62,972 nucleotides of DNA. Source: Nitrospirota bacterium (GTDB taxonomy: Bacteria > Nitrospirota > JACRHL01). Under the pieces are notes generated by a model. That model ran no database searches, was not told the DNA's origin, and worked only from the letters and a program-made list of their open reading frames with translations. Shown in pieces: positions 48,095-57,487 of the stretch (position 1 is its first letter; each line of letters starts with the position of its first letter). A program made the translations under genes and the position numbers. Where the stretch lies: the NCBI GenBank assembly GCA_016212085.1, contig JACRHL010000003.1, positions 385,178 to 448,149 on the forward strand, written 5' to 3'.

Positions 48095-50059
48095 TCAGCC
48101 CTCGAGGCGCTCGCTCAGACGCTCCCACTCCACGCTGAGACGCGCCACCCGCGTCTCAGCGTCCGCGTGTTCCGCGAGGACGCGGTCGAAGCGCCGCGGG
48201 TCCGCGTACAGGCCGGGATCGGCCAGTTCGGCGGCCAGGGCGGCCAGTTTCGGCTCCAGGGCCTCCAGCTTCTTCTCGACCTCGCGCACCTGTGCCTCCA
48301 GGCGGCGGCGCTCCTTGCCGTCCAGGCGCGGGGAGCCGGGCGTGGGCGCCGGCTTCGGTTCGGGCTTGGGGGGCGCCTTGGCGGCGGGCGGGGCAGGTGG
48401 CGCCCCCTTGGCGGCGGGCTTGGCCGGCGCCGCATCCGCCTGGCGCTGGGCGCGGCCCGCCTGATCGCGCCGCTCCAGGTATTCGTCGTAACCGCACGGG
48501 TAGTCGGTGAGCTTGCCGCCCTGGATCTCCAGCACCCGGTTGGCCACGGCGCGGATCAGGTGGCGGTCGTGGGTGATCAGCACCAGGGTGCCGTCGAAGG
48601 ATACCAGCGCCTCCTCCAGCACGTCGCGGGAGGGGATGTCCAGGTGGTTGGTGGGCTCGTCCAGCATCAGCAGGTTGGCGGGGTGGATCAGCAGCCTGGC
48701 CAGGGCCACCCGGGCCTTCTCGCCGCCGGACAGCACGGCCACCTGCTTGAGCTGGTCGTCGCCGGTGAGCAGGAAGCGCCCCAGGATGCCGCGGATGCGC
48801 GCCACCGGGTCGCGCGGGGCCACGGCCATCACCGCCTCCATGGCCGAGTGCACCGGCGACAGGGTCTCCAGGGTGTGCTGGGCGAAGTAGGCGCGCTCCA
48901 CCTTGTGGCCCAGGATCACCCGCCCCTGGTCCGGCTCCTCCACCCCGGCGATGAGCTTCAGCAGCGTGGTCTTGCCCACGCCGTTGGGGCCCACCAGGGC
49001 CATCTTGTCACCCTTGAACAGGGTGAAGTTGAAATGCTCGAACACGCGGTTGCCCTCGAAGTGGCGGGCCAGCTCCTCGGCCACCAGCACCTCGCGCGAG
49101 CAGGGGGTGGTCTTGGGGAACTCGAAGTTCACCACCCGCTCCACCTTGGACACCTCCACCGGCTCCATGCGCTTGAGCTGCTTGACGCGGCTCTGCGCCT
49201 GGCGCGCCTTGGTGGCCTTGTAGCGGAAACGGTCCACGAACGACTGCATGCGCTCCGCCTCGCGCTGCTGGTTGCGGGCGCGGTTCTCCTCCACCTCGCG
49301 CTCCAGCTCGCGCTGGGTCAGGTAGGCATCGTAGTTGCCCGTGTACACACGCACCTTGCCGTCGATCACCGCCATGATGCGGTTGGCCACGCGGTTCAGG
49401 AAGTCGCGGTCGTGGGACACCACCAGCACGGCGCCGGGGTAGGTGTTCAAGAAGCCCTCCAGCCACTCCACCGCGAACACGTCCAGGTGGTTGGTGGGCT
49501 CGTCCAGCATGAGCAGCTGGGGCCGGGTGGTGAGCAGCCGCGCCAGCGAGATGCGCATGCGCCAGCCGCCGGAAAAACTGGCGCAGGGGCGGCTCACCTC
49601 GTCCTGGGAGAAGCCCAGGCCGGCCAGGATCTTGAGGGCTTCCGCCTCGCGGGTGTAACCGCCCAGCGCCTCCATGCGGTCGTGCAGCTCGCCGTAGCGG
49701 CCGGCCAGGGCCTCGATGTCGGCGGTGTTGGCGGGGTCGGCCATCTGCCGCTCCAGCTCGCGCAACTGGCCGTCCAGCTCGACGAGGGCGGTGTTGCCGG
49801 ACAGCACCTCGTCGAGCACGGTCACGTCACCCCGTGCCGGCGGCTCCTGCCACAGGGCGCCGATGGTCAGGCCCCGCACCGGGCGCACCTTGCCCGCGTC
49901 CGGCGCGCCTTCGCCGGCCATGGCGTGCAACAGGGTGCTCTTGCCCACCCCGTTCGGCCCCACCAGCCCGATGCGGTCGCCCCCGTTGATGGACAGCGAC
50001 ACGTCGGAGATGAGCGGCTTGCCGGCGACGCCGATCTGGACATTTTCGAGGGTGAGCAT
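48095..50059 (-). CDS. ABC-F family ATP-binding protein (YheS/Uup-like)
   Basis: A cytoplasmic ABC-F ATPase of 654 residues with two nucleotide-binding domains and no membrane part. NBD1 has [11 protein letters not shown] and signature [18 protein letters not shown]2 has [13 protein letters not shown] and [16 protein letters not shown] charged linker ([31 protein letters not shown]) joins them, which in this family touches the ribosome. An Ala/Pro-rich link and a coiled-coil C-terminal domain close the protein, as in YheS or Uup. It probably acts on ribosomes. The ATG at 50059 ([10 protein letters not shown]) is preferred over the TTG at 50080. The gap to 50373 (313 nt) holds a decayed MITE copy. 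Confidence 0.92.
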   Translation of the reverse strand: MLTLENVQIGVAGKPLISDVSLSINGGDRIGLVGPNGVGKSTLLHAMAGEGAPDAGKVRPVRGLTIGALWQEPPARGDVTVLDEVLSGNTALVELDGQLRELERQMADPANTADIEALAGRYGELHDRMEALGGYTREAEALKILAGLGFSQDEVSRPCASFSGGWRMRISLARLLTTRPQLLMLDEPTNHLDVFAVEWLEGFLNTYPGAVLVVSHDRDFLNRVANRIMAVIDGKVRVYTGNYDAYLTQRELEREVEENRARNQQREAERMQSFVDRFRYKATKARQAQSRVKQLKRMEPVEVSKVERVVNFEFPKTTPCSREVLVAEELARHFEGNRVFEHFNFTLFKGDKMALVGPNGVGKTTLLKLIAGVEEPDQGRVILGHKVERAYFAQHTLETLSPVHSAMEAVMAVAPRDPVARIRGILGRFLLTGDDQLKQVAVLSGGEKARVALARLLIHPANLLMLDEPTNHLDIPSRDVLEEALVSFDGTLVLITHDRHLIRAVANRVLEIQGGKLTDYPCGYDEYLERRDQAGRAQRQADAAPAKPAAKGAPPAPPAAKAPPKPEPKPAPTPGSPRLDGKERRRLEAQVREVEKKLEALEPKLAALAAELADPGLYADPRRFDRVLAEHADAETRVARLSVEWERLSERLEG

Positions 50060-50090
50060 AAATCCGGAAACCTGGGCCAAGAGGGGACAT

Positions 50091-50236
50091 GAGCCCCTGC
50101 CGTCAACCGTCGCGAACGCCCCGGGCGCAAGGCGGACGTGAGCGCGGAACCCGGGACCTATCCATGGTGATGGGAGAGGGTTCGCGCACCGCCCAACGCC
50201 GCAACCGGAGCGCGCGGCAGGTTGATGGAAGGGCCC
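50091..50236. mobile_element. Decayed MITE-like element
   Basis: About 146 bp. The right end GGTTGATGGAAGGGCCC and the internal GTCAACCGTCGCGAACGC, GAGGGTTCGCGCACCGCCCA and CGCAACCGGAGCGCG match the family, with many substitutions. The left end is degraded. No target duplication is evident, which suggests an old copy. Confidence 0.72.
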
Positions 50237-50372
50237 ATTACTTTACCACGGCGGCCGCCGGAGCAGGCGCCCGGCCGCCCTATCGCAAGCCGCCGGCCGG
50301 GTTTATAGTCGAACTGTCGGAATTCGCGCGCGGCGCGCCCCGGCGTGGGCGCCACCTGCCAGGGAGAACGCC

Positions 50373-51686
50373 ATGACACGGACCGGTTCCATCCACGAAA
50401 CGCCGGTGGTGCGGGCGGGCATCACCATTCCCGGCATCCACCGGCTGGCCACCTACCGGGCCGAGGGCGGCTACCAGGCCCTGCGCCAGGCGCTGGCCAT
50501 GGACCCGCCGGAGGTGATCGGGATCGTCACCGACTCGGGCCTGACCGGGCGCGGCGGCGCCAACTTCCCCACCGGCCGCAAGTGGCGGGCGGTGCTGGAG
50601 GCGCCGGGCGCGGCCACGGCGGTGGTCAACGGCGACGAGAGCGAGCCCGGCTCCTTCAAGGACCGGGAGATGATGGAAACCCTGCCGCACCGGGTGCTGG
50701 AGGGGGCGCTGATCGCCGCCCACGCGGTGCGCGCCACGGCGCTGGTGGTGTTCATCCGCGGCGAGTACGACCTGGCCCGGGAGCGCATGCTCGCCGCCAT
50801 CGACGAGGCCCGCGCCGACGGCATCATCGGCGGCTGGATGCCCTTGGACGTGACCCTGCACCGGAGCGCCGGGGCCTACATCTGCGGCGAGGAGACCGCC
50901 CTCATCGAGGCCCTGGAGGGGGAACGCCCCATGCCGCGTGGCAAGCCGCCCTACCCGGCGGTGTCGGGCCTGCACGGGCTGCCCACCCTGGTCAACAACG
51001 TGGAGACCCTGGCCAACGTGCCCGCCATCGTGGCCAGGGGCGCCGCCTGGTACCGCACACTGGGCACGCCGGACGCGCCGGGCACGCGGGTGTTCTCCCT
51101 GTCCGGCAACGTGCGCCATCCGGGCAACTACGAGTGCGTGCTGGGCACGCGGCTGAGCGACCTGATCGAGGGGCTGGGCGGCGGCGTACCCGGCGACCGG
51201 CCCATCAAGGCGGTGATCCCCGGCGGCACGTCGAGCCCCGTGCTCACCGCCCGGCAACTGGACGTGGCGCTCACGCCCGCCGCGCTGACGCGGGCGGGCA
51301 GCATGCTCGGCACCGCCGCGGTGATCGTGTACGACGACACCACGTGCATGGTGGACGTGGCCGCCAACCTGTCCCTGTTCTACCGGGACGAGTCGTGCGG
51401 CAAGTGCACCCCGTGCCGGGAGGGGACGTTCCTGTTCCACGCCATCCTGACGCGCATCGAGAACGGCCTGGGCCGCCCGGACGACCTGGAACGGCTGGAG
51501 CAGATCTGCCACTACATCCCCGGCGAATCCCTGTGCGCCCTGGGCGACGCCGCGGTGGCGCCGGTGGCCTCCACCCTGAAGCACTTCCGCGGCGAGTACC
51601 TGACCCACATCCGGGAAGGGCGCTGCCCGGTGCGGCGCCAGCACGAGGTGGCCGGCCAGTGCTTTCCGGTCATCCACGCCACCTAG
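50373..51686 (+). CDS. NuoF-like NADH dehydrogenase flavoprotein, orphan
   Basis: A 437-residue protein of the 51-kDa subunit family that binds NADH, FMN and one 4Fe-4S cluster. Seen are the NADH loop GRGGANFPTGRKW (59-71), the FMN loop NGDESEPGSFKDREMM (86-101), GAYICGEETALIEALEGE (167-184), and the cluster ligands SCGKCTPCREGT with a later Cys in GESLCALGDAA. No nuoE, nuoG or other complex I gene is adjacent. It could be the flavoprotein of a separate NADH-linked formate dehydrogenase, hydrogenase or transhydrogenase. The C-terminal tail (EVAGQCFPVIHAT) is unusual. Confidence 0.88.
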   Translation: MTRTGSIHETPVVRAGITIPGIHRLATYRAEGGYQALRQALAMDPPEVIGIVTDSGLTGRGGANFPTGRKWRAVLEAPGAATAVVNGDESEPGSFKDREMMETLPHRVLEGALIAAHAVRATALVVFIRGEYDLARERMLAAIDEARADGIIGGWMPLDVTLHRSAGAYICGEETALIEALEGERPMPRGKPPYPAVSGLHGLPTLVNNVETLANVPAIVARGAAWYRTLGTPDAPGTRVFSLSGNVRHPGNYECVLGTRLSDLIEGLGGGVPGDRPIKAVIPGGTSSPVLTARQLDVALTPAALTRAGSMLGTAAVIVYDDTTCMVDVAANLSLFYRDESCGKCTPCREGTFLFHAILTRIENGLGRPDDLERLEQICHYIPGESLCALGDAAVAPVASTLKHFRGEYLTHIREGRCPVRRQHEVAGQCFPVIHAT

Positions 51687-51787
51687 GGCCTGCTGACACA
51701 CATGGCAAGAACGGCTGGCGCAGCGGGGCGGCCTGCCCGATACTTGAACCCCGATCCTCCGGTCGGCCAGCAGGAAAGGGACGGCAC

Positions 51788-52258
51788 ATGGAACAGGCGA
51801 TATTCGGCGCCGGCTGCTTCTGGGGCGTGCAGGCGGCCTTCGACCGCATGCCCGGCGTGATCGAGACCACGGTCGGCTATTCCGGCGGCACCCTCGCCAA
51901 CCCCACCTATCGCGACGTGTGCGCCGGCCGCACCGGGCACGCCGAGGTGGTGCGGGTGGTGTTCGACCCGGCCCGGGTCAGCTACGAAACGCTGCTCGCC
52001 GCCTTCTGGCGGATGCACGACCCCACCACCCGCAACCGCCAGGGGCCGGACGTGGGCACCCAGTACCGCTCGGCGATCTTTTTCCACGGCCCGGAGCAGC
52101 GCGCCGCCGCCGAGGCCTCGCGCCTGGTGGAGGACACCAGCGGCCGCCGGCTGGGCCCCATCGTGACCGAGATCACCGCCGCCGGGCCGTTCCACGCCGC
52201 CGAGGACTACCACCAGAAATACCTGGAAAAGCACGGCCAGTCCCACTGCCACAGCTAA
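51788..52258 (+). CDS. msrA: Peptide methionine sulfoxide reductase MsrA
   Basis: MsrA reduces the S-epimer of methionine sulfoxide in proteins. The 156-residue protein has the catalytic motif GAGCFWG (Cys10), FDRMPGVIETTVGYSGG, WRMHDPTTRNRQGPDVGTQYRS and FHAAEDYHQKYL, all strongly conserved. Length is at the short end of the family (no N-terminal extension), typical of cytoplasmic forms. It lies 101 nt after the NuoF-like gene. Its partner MsrB is encoded about 4.6 kb downstream on the other strand. Confidence 0.96.
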   Translation: MEQAIFGAGCFWGVQAAFDRMPGVIETTVGYSGGTLANPTYRDVCAGRTGHAEVVRVVFDPARVSYETLLAAFWRMHDPTTRNRQGPDVGTQYRSAIFFHGPEQRAAAEASRLVEDTSGRRLGPIVTEITAAGPFHAAEDYHQKYLEKHGQSHCHS

Positions 52259-52313
52259 GGCCCGCAACACCCAAGGCGACGGGCCGGTGGTGACGCCGGG
52301 CGCCCGCGGACGC

Positions 52314-52353
52314 AAAAAAGGGGCCGCCCGCACCTCGTGTTGCGGACGGCCCC
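52314..52353 (-). terminator. Hairpin terminator between msrA and the alcohol dehydrogenase
   Basis: GGGGCCGCCCGCA (52320-52332) pairs with TGCGGACGGCCCC (52341-52353) with one mismatch; the A-run at 52314-52319 gives U6 on the minus strand. It lies about 330 nt beyond the alcohol dehydrogenase stop. The 423-nt gap 52259-52681 contains this and a second hairpin (AACCGGGCCGG with CCGGCCGGGTT, near 52398-52426); no gene was recognised. Confidence 0.7.
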
Positions 52354-52681
52354 CTAACGCGGTGCCGGACCGGGGTCGGTGGGAGTCAGGATACAACCGG
52401 GCCGGGGGAGTACCGGCCGGGTTGGTGATCCGGCTCGCGTCATCGCAAAGGACGGGACAGCGCAGGGAAGATCCTCATGCCCGCAACCCGGTTGCGCGCA
52501 GGCCTTCTCCCTCTTGTGGCGCCGCCCCTGCCCTTGGTCCCCTTCCCAAGGCCTGGCCGACCGCCCCGTTCGCTGTCCATGGCTTTAAACTACCCGCCCG
52601 CGGCCGCGCCGGATATGAGCGGTGTCATCCCGGCAACAAAGTGTTCGTCACGCATGCCCATGGACAAAGGACACGGTGGGC

Positions 52682-53683
52682 TCACGGCACCAGCACGGCG
52701 GCGCCGGTCAGGCGGCCGTCGCGCAGGCGCGCCAGGGCCTCGTTGGCCTGGTCCAGCGGGAACGGGGTGACCTGCGTGCGCAGCGGCACCCGCGCCGCCA
52801 CCCTCAGGAACGCCTCGCCGTCGGCGCGGGTGAGGTTGGCCACGGATCGCACCATGCGCTCGCCCCACAGGAGGCGGTAGGGAAAGGCCGGGATGTCGCT
52901 CATGTGGATGCCCGCGCACACCACGGCGCCACCCTTGACCACGCGGGCCAGCGCCTCCGGCACCAGGGCCCCCACCGGGGCGAAGATGATGGCCGCGTCC
53001 AGGGGCGCGGGCGGCGCCGTGCCGGAATCCCCCACCCACACCGCCCCCAGCCGCAGGGCCAATTGCCTGGCCGCCGTGTCGCCGGGGCGGGTGAAGGCGT
53101 GCACCGCCGCCCCCTCCGCCGCCGCCACCTGGCAGATGATGTGCGCCGCGGCGCCAAAGCCGTACAACCCCAGGCGGCGCGCGCCGCGCACCATGCCAAG
53201 GGAGCGGAAGCCGATCAGCCCGGCACACAGCAGCGGCGCCACCGCCACGTCGTCTCCCAGGGCGGCGGGCAGCGGGAACACGTAGGCGGCGTCCGCCACC
53301 GCGTACTCCGCATAGCCGCCGTCCAGCGTGTAGCCGGTGAAGCCGGGGGCATCGCACAGGTTCTCGCGGCCGCCGGCGCAATAGGGGCAGGCGCCGCAGG
53401 TGCGGCCCAGCCACGGCACCCCCACGCGCTGGCCGGGGGAGAGGGCGGCCACCCCCTCCCCGAGCCGCTCCACGGTGCCCACGATCTCGTGACCGGGGAT
53501 GATGGGGTATTTGGCCCGCTCCAGGTCGCCGTCCACCACGTGCAGGTCGGTGCGGCACACGCCGCAGGCGGTCACGCGGATGCGCACCTGGCCGGGGCCG
53601 GGCACGGGCACCGGCACGTCGCGCAGGGACAGCGGCGTGCCGGGGGCGTCAAGCTGCATGGCGCGCATGGTTCGGCTGGGCAT
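52682..53683 (-). CDS. Zinc-dependent alcohol dehydrogenase
   Basis: A 333-residue medium-chain alcohol dehydrogenase. The catalytic zinc ligands are in ACGVCRTDLH and GHEIVG; the structural zinc Cys are in CGACPYCAGGRENLC. The cofactor Rossmann motif is GLYGFGAAAH, a variant of GxGxxG in which the third Gly is Ala. It resembles AdhP-type or M. tuberculosis AdhA-type enzymes. The ATG at 53683 begins MPSRTMRAMQLDAPG, with AAAGG 6 nt upstream. It is divergent from lon. The substrate alcohol or aldehyde is not known. Confidence 0.9.
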   Translation of the reverse strand: MPSRTMRAMQLDAPGTPLSLRDVPVPVPGPGQVRIRVTACGVCRTDLHVVDGDLERAKYPIIPGHEIVGTVERLGEGVAALSPGQRVGVPWLGRTCGACPYCAGGRENLCDAPGFTGYTLDGGYAEYAVADAAYVFPLPAALGDDVAVAPLLCAGLIGFRSLGMVRGARRLGLYGFGAAAHIICQVAAAEGAAVHAFTRPGDTAARQLALRLGAVWVGDSGTAPPAPLDAAIIFAPVGALVPEALARVVKGGAVVCAGIHMSDIPAFPYRLLWGERMVRSVANLTRADGEAFLRVAARVPLRTQVTPFPLDQANEALARLRDGRLTGAAVLVP

Positions 53684-53839
53684 GGGCGGCCTTTCGATCC
53701 GGATCGGGCCGGAGACGGACGCCCTAACTATACGGTAACCGTACCCCCACCCTCCCACGGGGGGACAAAATCGGGCAGAATGATGCGGTCCAGCCGTCGT
53801 TCACCGCCCGGGGCGCCGGGCCGATCCGAGGGGAGCCGC

Positions 53840-56275
53840 ATGAGCCACGAGGACGAGACGTCCGAAACCATCGACCCCGAGCTCATCCGCAACGGCGCGA
53901 ACGGGGACCGGCCCCCTCCCGGCCGCGACATGGTCCTGGCGCGCGACGTGCTGCCGCAGGTGCTGCCCATCCTGCCGCTCACCTCGCGCCCCATGTTTCC
54001 GGGGCTGGTGGTGCCCCTGCTCTACGAGGACCCGGAGGTGCGCGACGCGGTGCGGCGCATGGTCAAGGGCGGCAGCCCCTACATGGGCCTGCTGCTCACC
54101 CGCGACGAGGAGGGCCCCTACACACCGGACAACATGTGCCGGGTGGGCGTGGCCGCCAAGCTGCACAAGGGGGTGGACCTGGCGGAACGCGGCCTGCATA
54201 TGGTGGTGGAATGCCTGGAGCGGTTCCGGGTGGAGCGCTTCCTCACCGCCGAGCTGCCGCTCCAAGCGCAGGTCCACTACCACCTGGAGACCGGCTACCG
54301 CGACACGGTGGAGCTGAAGGCCTACACGGTCGCCATCCTCAACACCATCAAGGAGCTGCTCAAACACAACCCGCTGCACGAGGAGGAACTGAAGGTGTTC
54401 CTGTCGCGCTTCGGGCCCGGCGAGCCGGCGCGCCTGGCCGACTTCGCCGCCAGCCTCACCTCCGCCGACCGGGGCGAGTTGCAGGAGGTGCTCGAGACCT
54501 TCCCCATCTTCGACCGCCTGAAGCGCGTGCTCACCCTGCTCAAGCGCGAGGTGGACGTGAGCAAGCTGCAAAGCCGCATCCGCAAGAACATCGACGAGCG
54601 GGTGGGCGAGCACGAGCGCCAGTTCTTCCTGCGCCAGCAACTCCACGAGATCCAGCGCGAACTGGGCATGGAGGAGGACGAGAAGACCCAGGAGCTGAAC
54701 CGCATGCGGGAGCGGGTGGCCAAGCTCCGCCTCACCAAGGAGGCCAAGGAGCGCTTCGAGGAGGAGATGGAAAAGCTCGCCATCCTCGAGACGGCCAGCC
54801 CCGAGTATGGCGTGTCGCGCAACTATCTGGACTGGATCACCGGCCTGCCGTGGGGCACCTACACCCGCGACCGCTACAACCTGAAGCGCGCCCAGCGCGA
54901 GCTGGACAAGGACCACGCCGGCCTTGCCGACGTGAAGGACCGCATCCTCGAATTCATCGCCGTGGGCGCCCGCAAGAAGCAGGTGGGCGGCTCCATCATC
55001 CTGTTCGTGGGGCCGCCGGGGGTGGGCAAGACCAGCATCGGCCGCGCCATCGCCGCCGCCGTGGGGCGCCAGTTCTACCGCTTCTCGGTGGGCGGCATGC
55101 GCGACGAGGCGGAGATCAAGGGCCACCGCCGCACCTACATCGGCGCCATGCCGGGCAAGATCCTGCAAGCGCTCAAGACGGTGAAGAGCGCCAACCCGGT
55201 GATCATGATCGACGAGGTCGACAAGATCGGCACCGACTTCCGGGGAGACCCGTCCTCGGCGCTGCTGGAGGTGCTCGACCCGGAGCAGAACGTGGACTTT
55301 TTGGACCACTACCTGGACGTGCGCTTCGACCTGTCGCACGTGCTGTTCCTGCTCACCGCCAACCAGCTCGACACGGTGCCGCCGCCGCTCCTGGACCGGG
55401 CCGAGATCATCCACCTGGCGGGCTACATGACCCAGGAGAAGTTCGAGATCGCCCGCCGCCACCTGTGGCCGCGCCAGCTCAAGGCCCACGGCCTGGCCAA
55501 GGACGACGTGCGCCTGACCGCCGGCGCCGTCCGCCGCCTGATCGACAGCTACGCCCGCGAACCGGGGGTGCGCGGCGTGGAGCAGCTCCTCAAGAAAATC
55601 CTGCGCAAGACGGCACGCAACGTGGCGGCGGGGGAGGCCACGCTGCCCGTGTCCATCACCGTCCACAACCTGGAGGGGTTCATCGGCAAGCCGCGCTTCC
55701 GCGCCCTGCACCTGAACACGGGCGTGGGCGTGGCCACGGGCCTGGCCTGGACCGCCCTGGGCGGCACCAGCCTCACCCTGGAGGCGGCGGTGGTGCACAC
55801 GGACCGGCGCGACCTGAAGTTGACCGGACAACTTGGCAAGGTGATGCAGGAATCGGCCGACATCGCCCTGTCGTACGTGGCATCGCACCTGGCGGACCTG
55901 GGCGGCACGGCAGACTTTTTCGAGAACCGCTCCGTTCACCTGCACGTGCCCGAGGGGGCGGTGCCCAAGGACGGCCCCTCCGCCGGCATCAGCATGGCCA
56001 CCGCCCTGCTGTCCCTGGCGCGGAACCAGCCCCCCGCCCCCATCGCCATGACCGGCGAGCTGACCCTGACGGGCGAGGTGCTGGCCATCGGCGGCGTGCG
56101 CGAAAAACTGCTGGCCGCCAAGCGCCTGGGCATCCACGAGGTGATCCTGCCCCGGGAGAACGACACCGACGTGGCCGAACTGCCCCCCAGCGTGCCCGAG
56201 GGCCTCACCCTCCACTACGTGAAGCACTACCCCGAGGTGGCGCGCATCGCGTTCCCGAGGCGGCGCGGGAAGTGA
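53840..56275 (+). CDS. lon: ATP-dependent protease Lon
   Basis: Lon degrades damaged and short-lived regulatory proteins. The 811-residue protein has the N-terminal substrate domain ([20 protein letters not shown]), the coiled region with [17 protein letters not shown], Walker [10 protein letters not shown] near 392, Walker [12 protein letters not shown] near 454, and the protease dyad Ser714 (KDGPSAG) and Lys756 ([10 protein letters not shown]). Length is typical. The first 30 residues are an acidic tail ([15 protein letters not shown]) longer than in E. coli Lon. The ATG at 53840 has GGGAG upstream. A low-GC gene follows 35 nt later. Confidence 0.95.
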   Translation: MSHEDETSETIDPELIRNGANGDRPPPGRDMVLARDVLPQVLPILPLTSRPMFPGLVVPLLYEDPEVRDAVRRMVKGGSPYMGLLLTRDEEGPYTPDNMCRVGVAAKLHKGVDLAERGLHMVVECLERFRVERFLTAELPLQAQVHYHLETGYRDTVELKAYTVAILNTIKELLKHNPLHEEELKVFLSRFGPGEPARLADFAASLTSADRGELQEVLETFPIFDRLKRVLTLLKREVDVSKLQSRIRKNIDERVGEHERQFFLRQQLHEIQRELGMEEDEKTQELNRMRERVAKLRLTKEAKERFEEEMEKLAILETASPEYGVSRNYLDWITGLPWGTYTRDRYNLKRAQRELDKDHAGLADVKDRILEFIAVGARKKQVGGSIILFVGPPGVGKTSIGRAIAAAVGRQFYRFSVGGMRDEAEIKGHRRTYIGAMPGKILQALKTVKSANPVIMIDEVDKIGTDFRGDPSSALLEVLDPEQNVDFLDHYLDVRFDLSHVLFLLTANQLDTVPPPLLDRAEIIHLAGYMTQEKFEIARRHLWPRQLKAHGLAKDDVRLTAGAVRRLIDSYAREPGVRGVEQLLKKILRKTARNVAAGEATLPVSITVHNLEGFIGKPRFRALHLNTGVGVATGLAWTALGGTSLTLEAAVVHTDRRDLKLTGQLGKVMQESADIALSYVASHLADLGGTADFFENRSVHLHVPEGAVPKDGPSAGISMATALLSLARNQPPAPIAMTGELTLTGEVLAIGGVREKLLAAKRLGIHEVILPRENDTDVAELPPSVPEGLTLHYVKHYPEVARIAFPRRRGK

Positions 56276-56310
56276 ATAGTCGCTAGGTGGTTTTTTTTGG
56301 GAGAAATCGC

Positions 56311-56826
56311 GTGAGAGAGGACGTCCCACAATGGAATTGGTATAATGCTCAATTTATGTTTGCATTCGAAGATCAGATTCGATCGAACCCAACCCAACCG
56401 ATAGGCAAATTTTTCGAGGACTTCAAAACGAAAAATGGGTTGGAAATGATCCCGTTCCACTTAAAAAATCCAGGCGTGGTTATCTCGCTACTGTATGCGC
56501 TGCTGGTCGTCCCGATGGAGATATGGGAGCGCGACCCGAAGCGCACAGGCTTCCCGTTCAAAACACAAGGTGAATTCCGTATCACGAAGGGAAAACATAA
56601 GGATACATGGGATTTTTTGCGCTTACTCAGGAACTCAGTATCCCATGCGCATTTCACAATTTATTCCGAAAACAATATCTACCGCTTTTGGAATTCCAAT
56701 AAAGGCAAAATTGACTTCGAAACAGAAATCACCCAGGCAGGACTCGGATTGTTCCTTACCGAAATCGGAAAATACTACGTAAATGAAGTAAAACAAAAAA
56801 GCGCACCACATTTATCGCAGCTATAG
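56311..56826 (+). CDS. Low-GC HEPN-like protein
   Basis: A 171-residue protein, far richer in A/T than both neighbours. Its central helix WDFLRLLRNSVSHAHF carries RNSVSH, the RxxxxH signature of HEPN domains, many of which are RNases in toxin-antitoxin and phage-defence systems. The rest is helical and charged (GKFFEDFKTKNGLEMIPF, ALLVVPMEIWERDPK). No partner gene is present. The GTG at 56311 has GGGAG 7 nt upstream; the GTG at 56287 has none. It lies exactly between the lon and msrB stops, so it looks like a one-gene insertion. Confidence 0.72.
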   Translation: MREDVPQWNWYNAQFMFAFEDQIRSNPTQPIGKFFEDFKTKNGLEMIPFHLKNPGVVISLLYALLVVPMEIWERDPKRTGFPFKTQGEFRITKGKHKDTWDFLRLLRNSVSHAHFTIYSENNIYRFWNSNKGKIDFETEITQAGLGLFLTEIGKYYVNEVKQKSAPHLSQL

Positions 56827-56895
56827 TGGGCACATCGGCAATCCAGCCACGAACTGCGTTCACCTCTCTAGCACATCCAATCTATACAATACAGT

Positions 56896-57294
56896 CTATC
56901 CCCGCTCCTCCAGCTTCAAGCTCGCCGAGTTGATGCAATAACGCAGCCCCGTGGGCGCCGGGCCGTCGGGGAAGACGTGGCCCAGGTGGGCGCCGCAGCG
57001 GGCGCACAGCACCTCGGTGCGGCGCATGCGGTAGCTGGCGTCGTCCCGGGTGGCCACCGCGTCCGGGGCGGCGGGCTGGAAGTAGCTGGGCCAGCCGGTG
57101 CCCGAGTCGAACTTGGCGGCGGAATCGAACAGCGGCGCGTCGCAGCACGCGCAGCGGTACATGCCGGGGGTCTTGCAGTCGAAATAGGCGCCGGTGAAGG
57201 CGGGCTCGGTGCCGTGCTGGCGGCACACCCGATACTGCTCCGGGGTGAGCCGGGCGCGCCACTCGGCGTCGCTCCTCACGATCTTGTCGGGCAT
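56896..57294 (-). CDS. msrB: Peptide methionine-R-sulfoxide reductase MsrB
   Basis: MsrB reduces the R-epimer of methionine sulfoxide and complements MsrA. The 132-residue protein has zinc Cys pairs C48/C51 and C97/C100, [18 protein letters not shown], and the catalytic Cys120 in RYCINSASL. It is full length and cytoplasmic. It is convergent with the HEPN-like gene and divergent from the NAD-GDH gene. The upstream gap of about 190 nt contains no other gene. Confidence 0.96.
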   Translation of the reverse strand: MPDKIVRSDAEWRARLTPEQYRVCRQHGTEPAFTGAYFDCKTPGMYRCACCDAPLFDSAAKFDSGTGWPSYFQPAAPDAVATRDDASYRMRRTEVLCARCGAHLGHVFPDGPAPTGLRYCINSASLKLEERG

Positions 57295-57487
57295 GGCGGT
57301 ACCTCCTGACCAATACGGATATGGGGCGCCACGGGGGGCGCGGTTGTCGATCGGACCATCTTAACCCCGGCCCGCCCCGCCGCGCCCCCGGTTTGCGCGC
57401 CGGGAACCCCCTGCTATCATTCAGGCGATGCCATCGGGGATGGATGGAGGGGGCGCGTGGTGGTCGGCCCCACACACCGAGGGAACC

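Noticed and set aside
52386-52426. GAGTCAGGATAC followed by CCGGGCC, resembling the 3' part of a cobalamin riboswitch
   Set aside because: The B12 box and the GGGAA/GGUG core are missing upstream, so the likeness is taken as chance.
56827-56845. GTGGGCAC after the HEPN-like gene as another MITE end
   Set aside because: Only the first 7 bases match. No core or right end follows.
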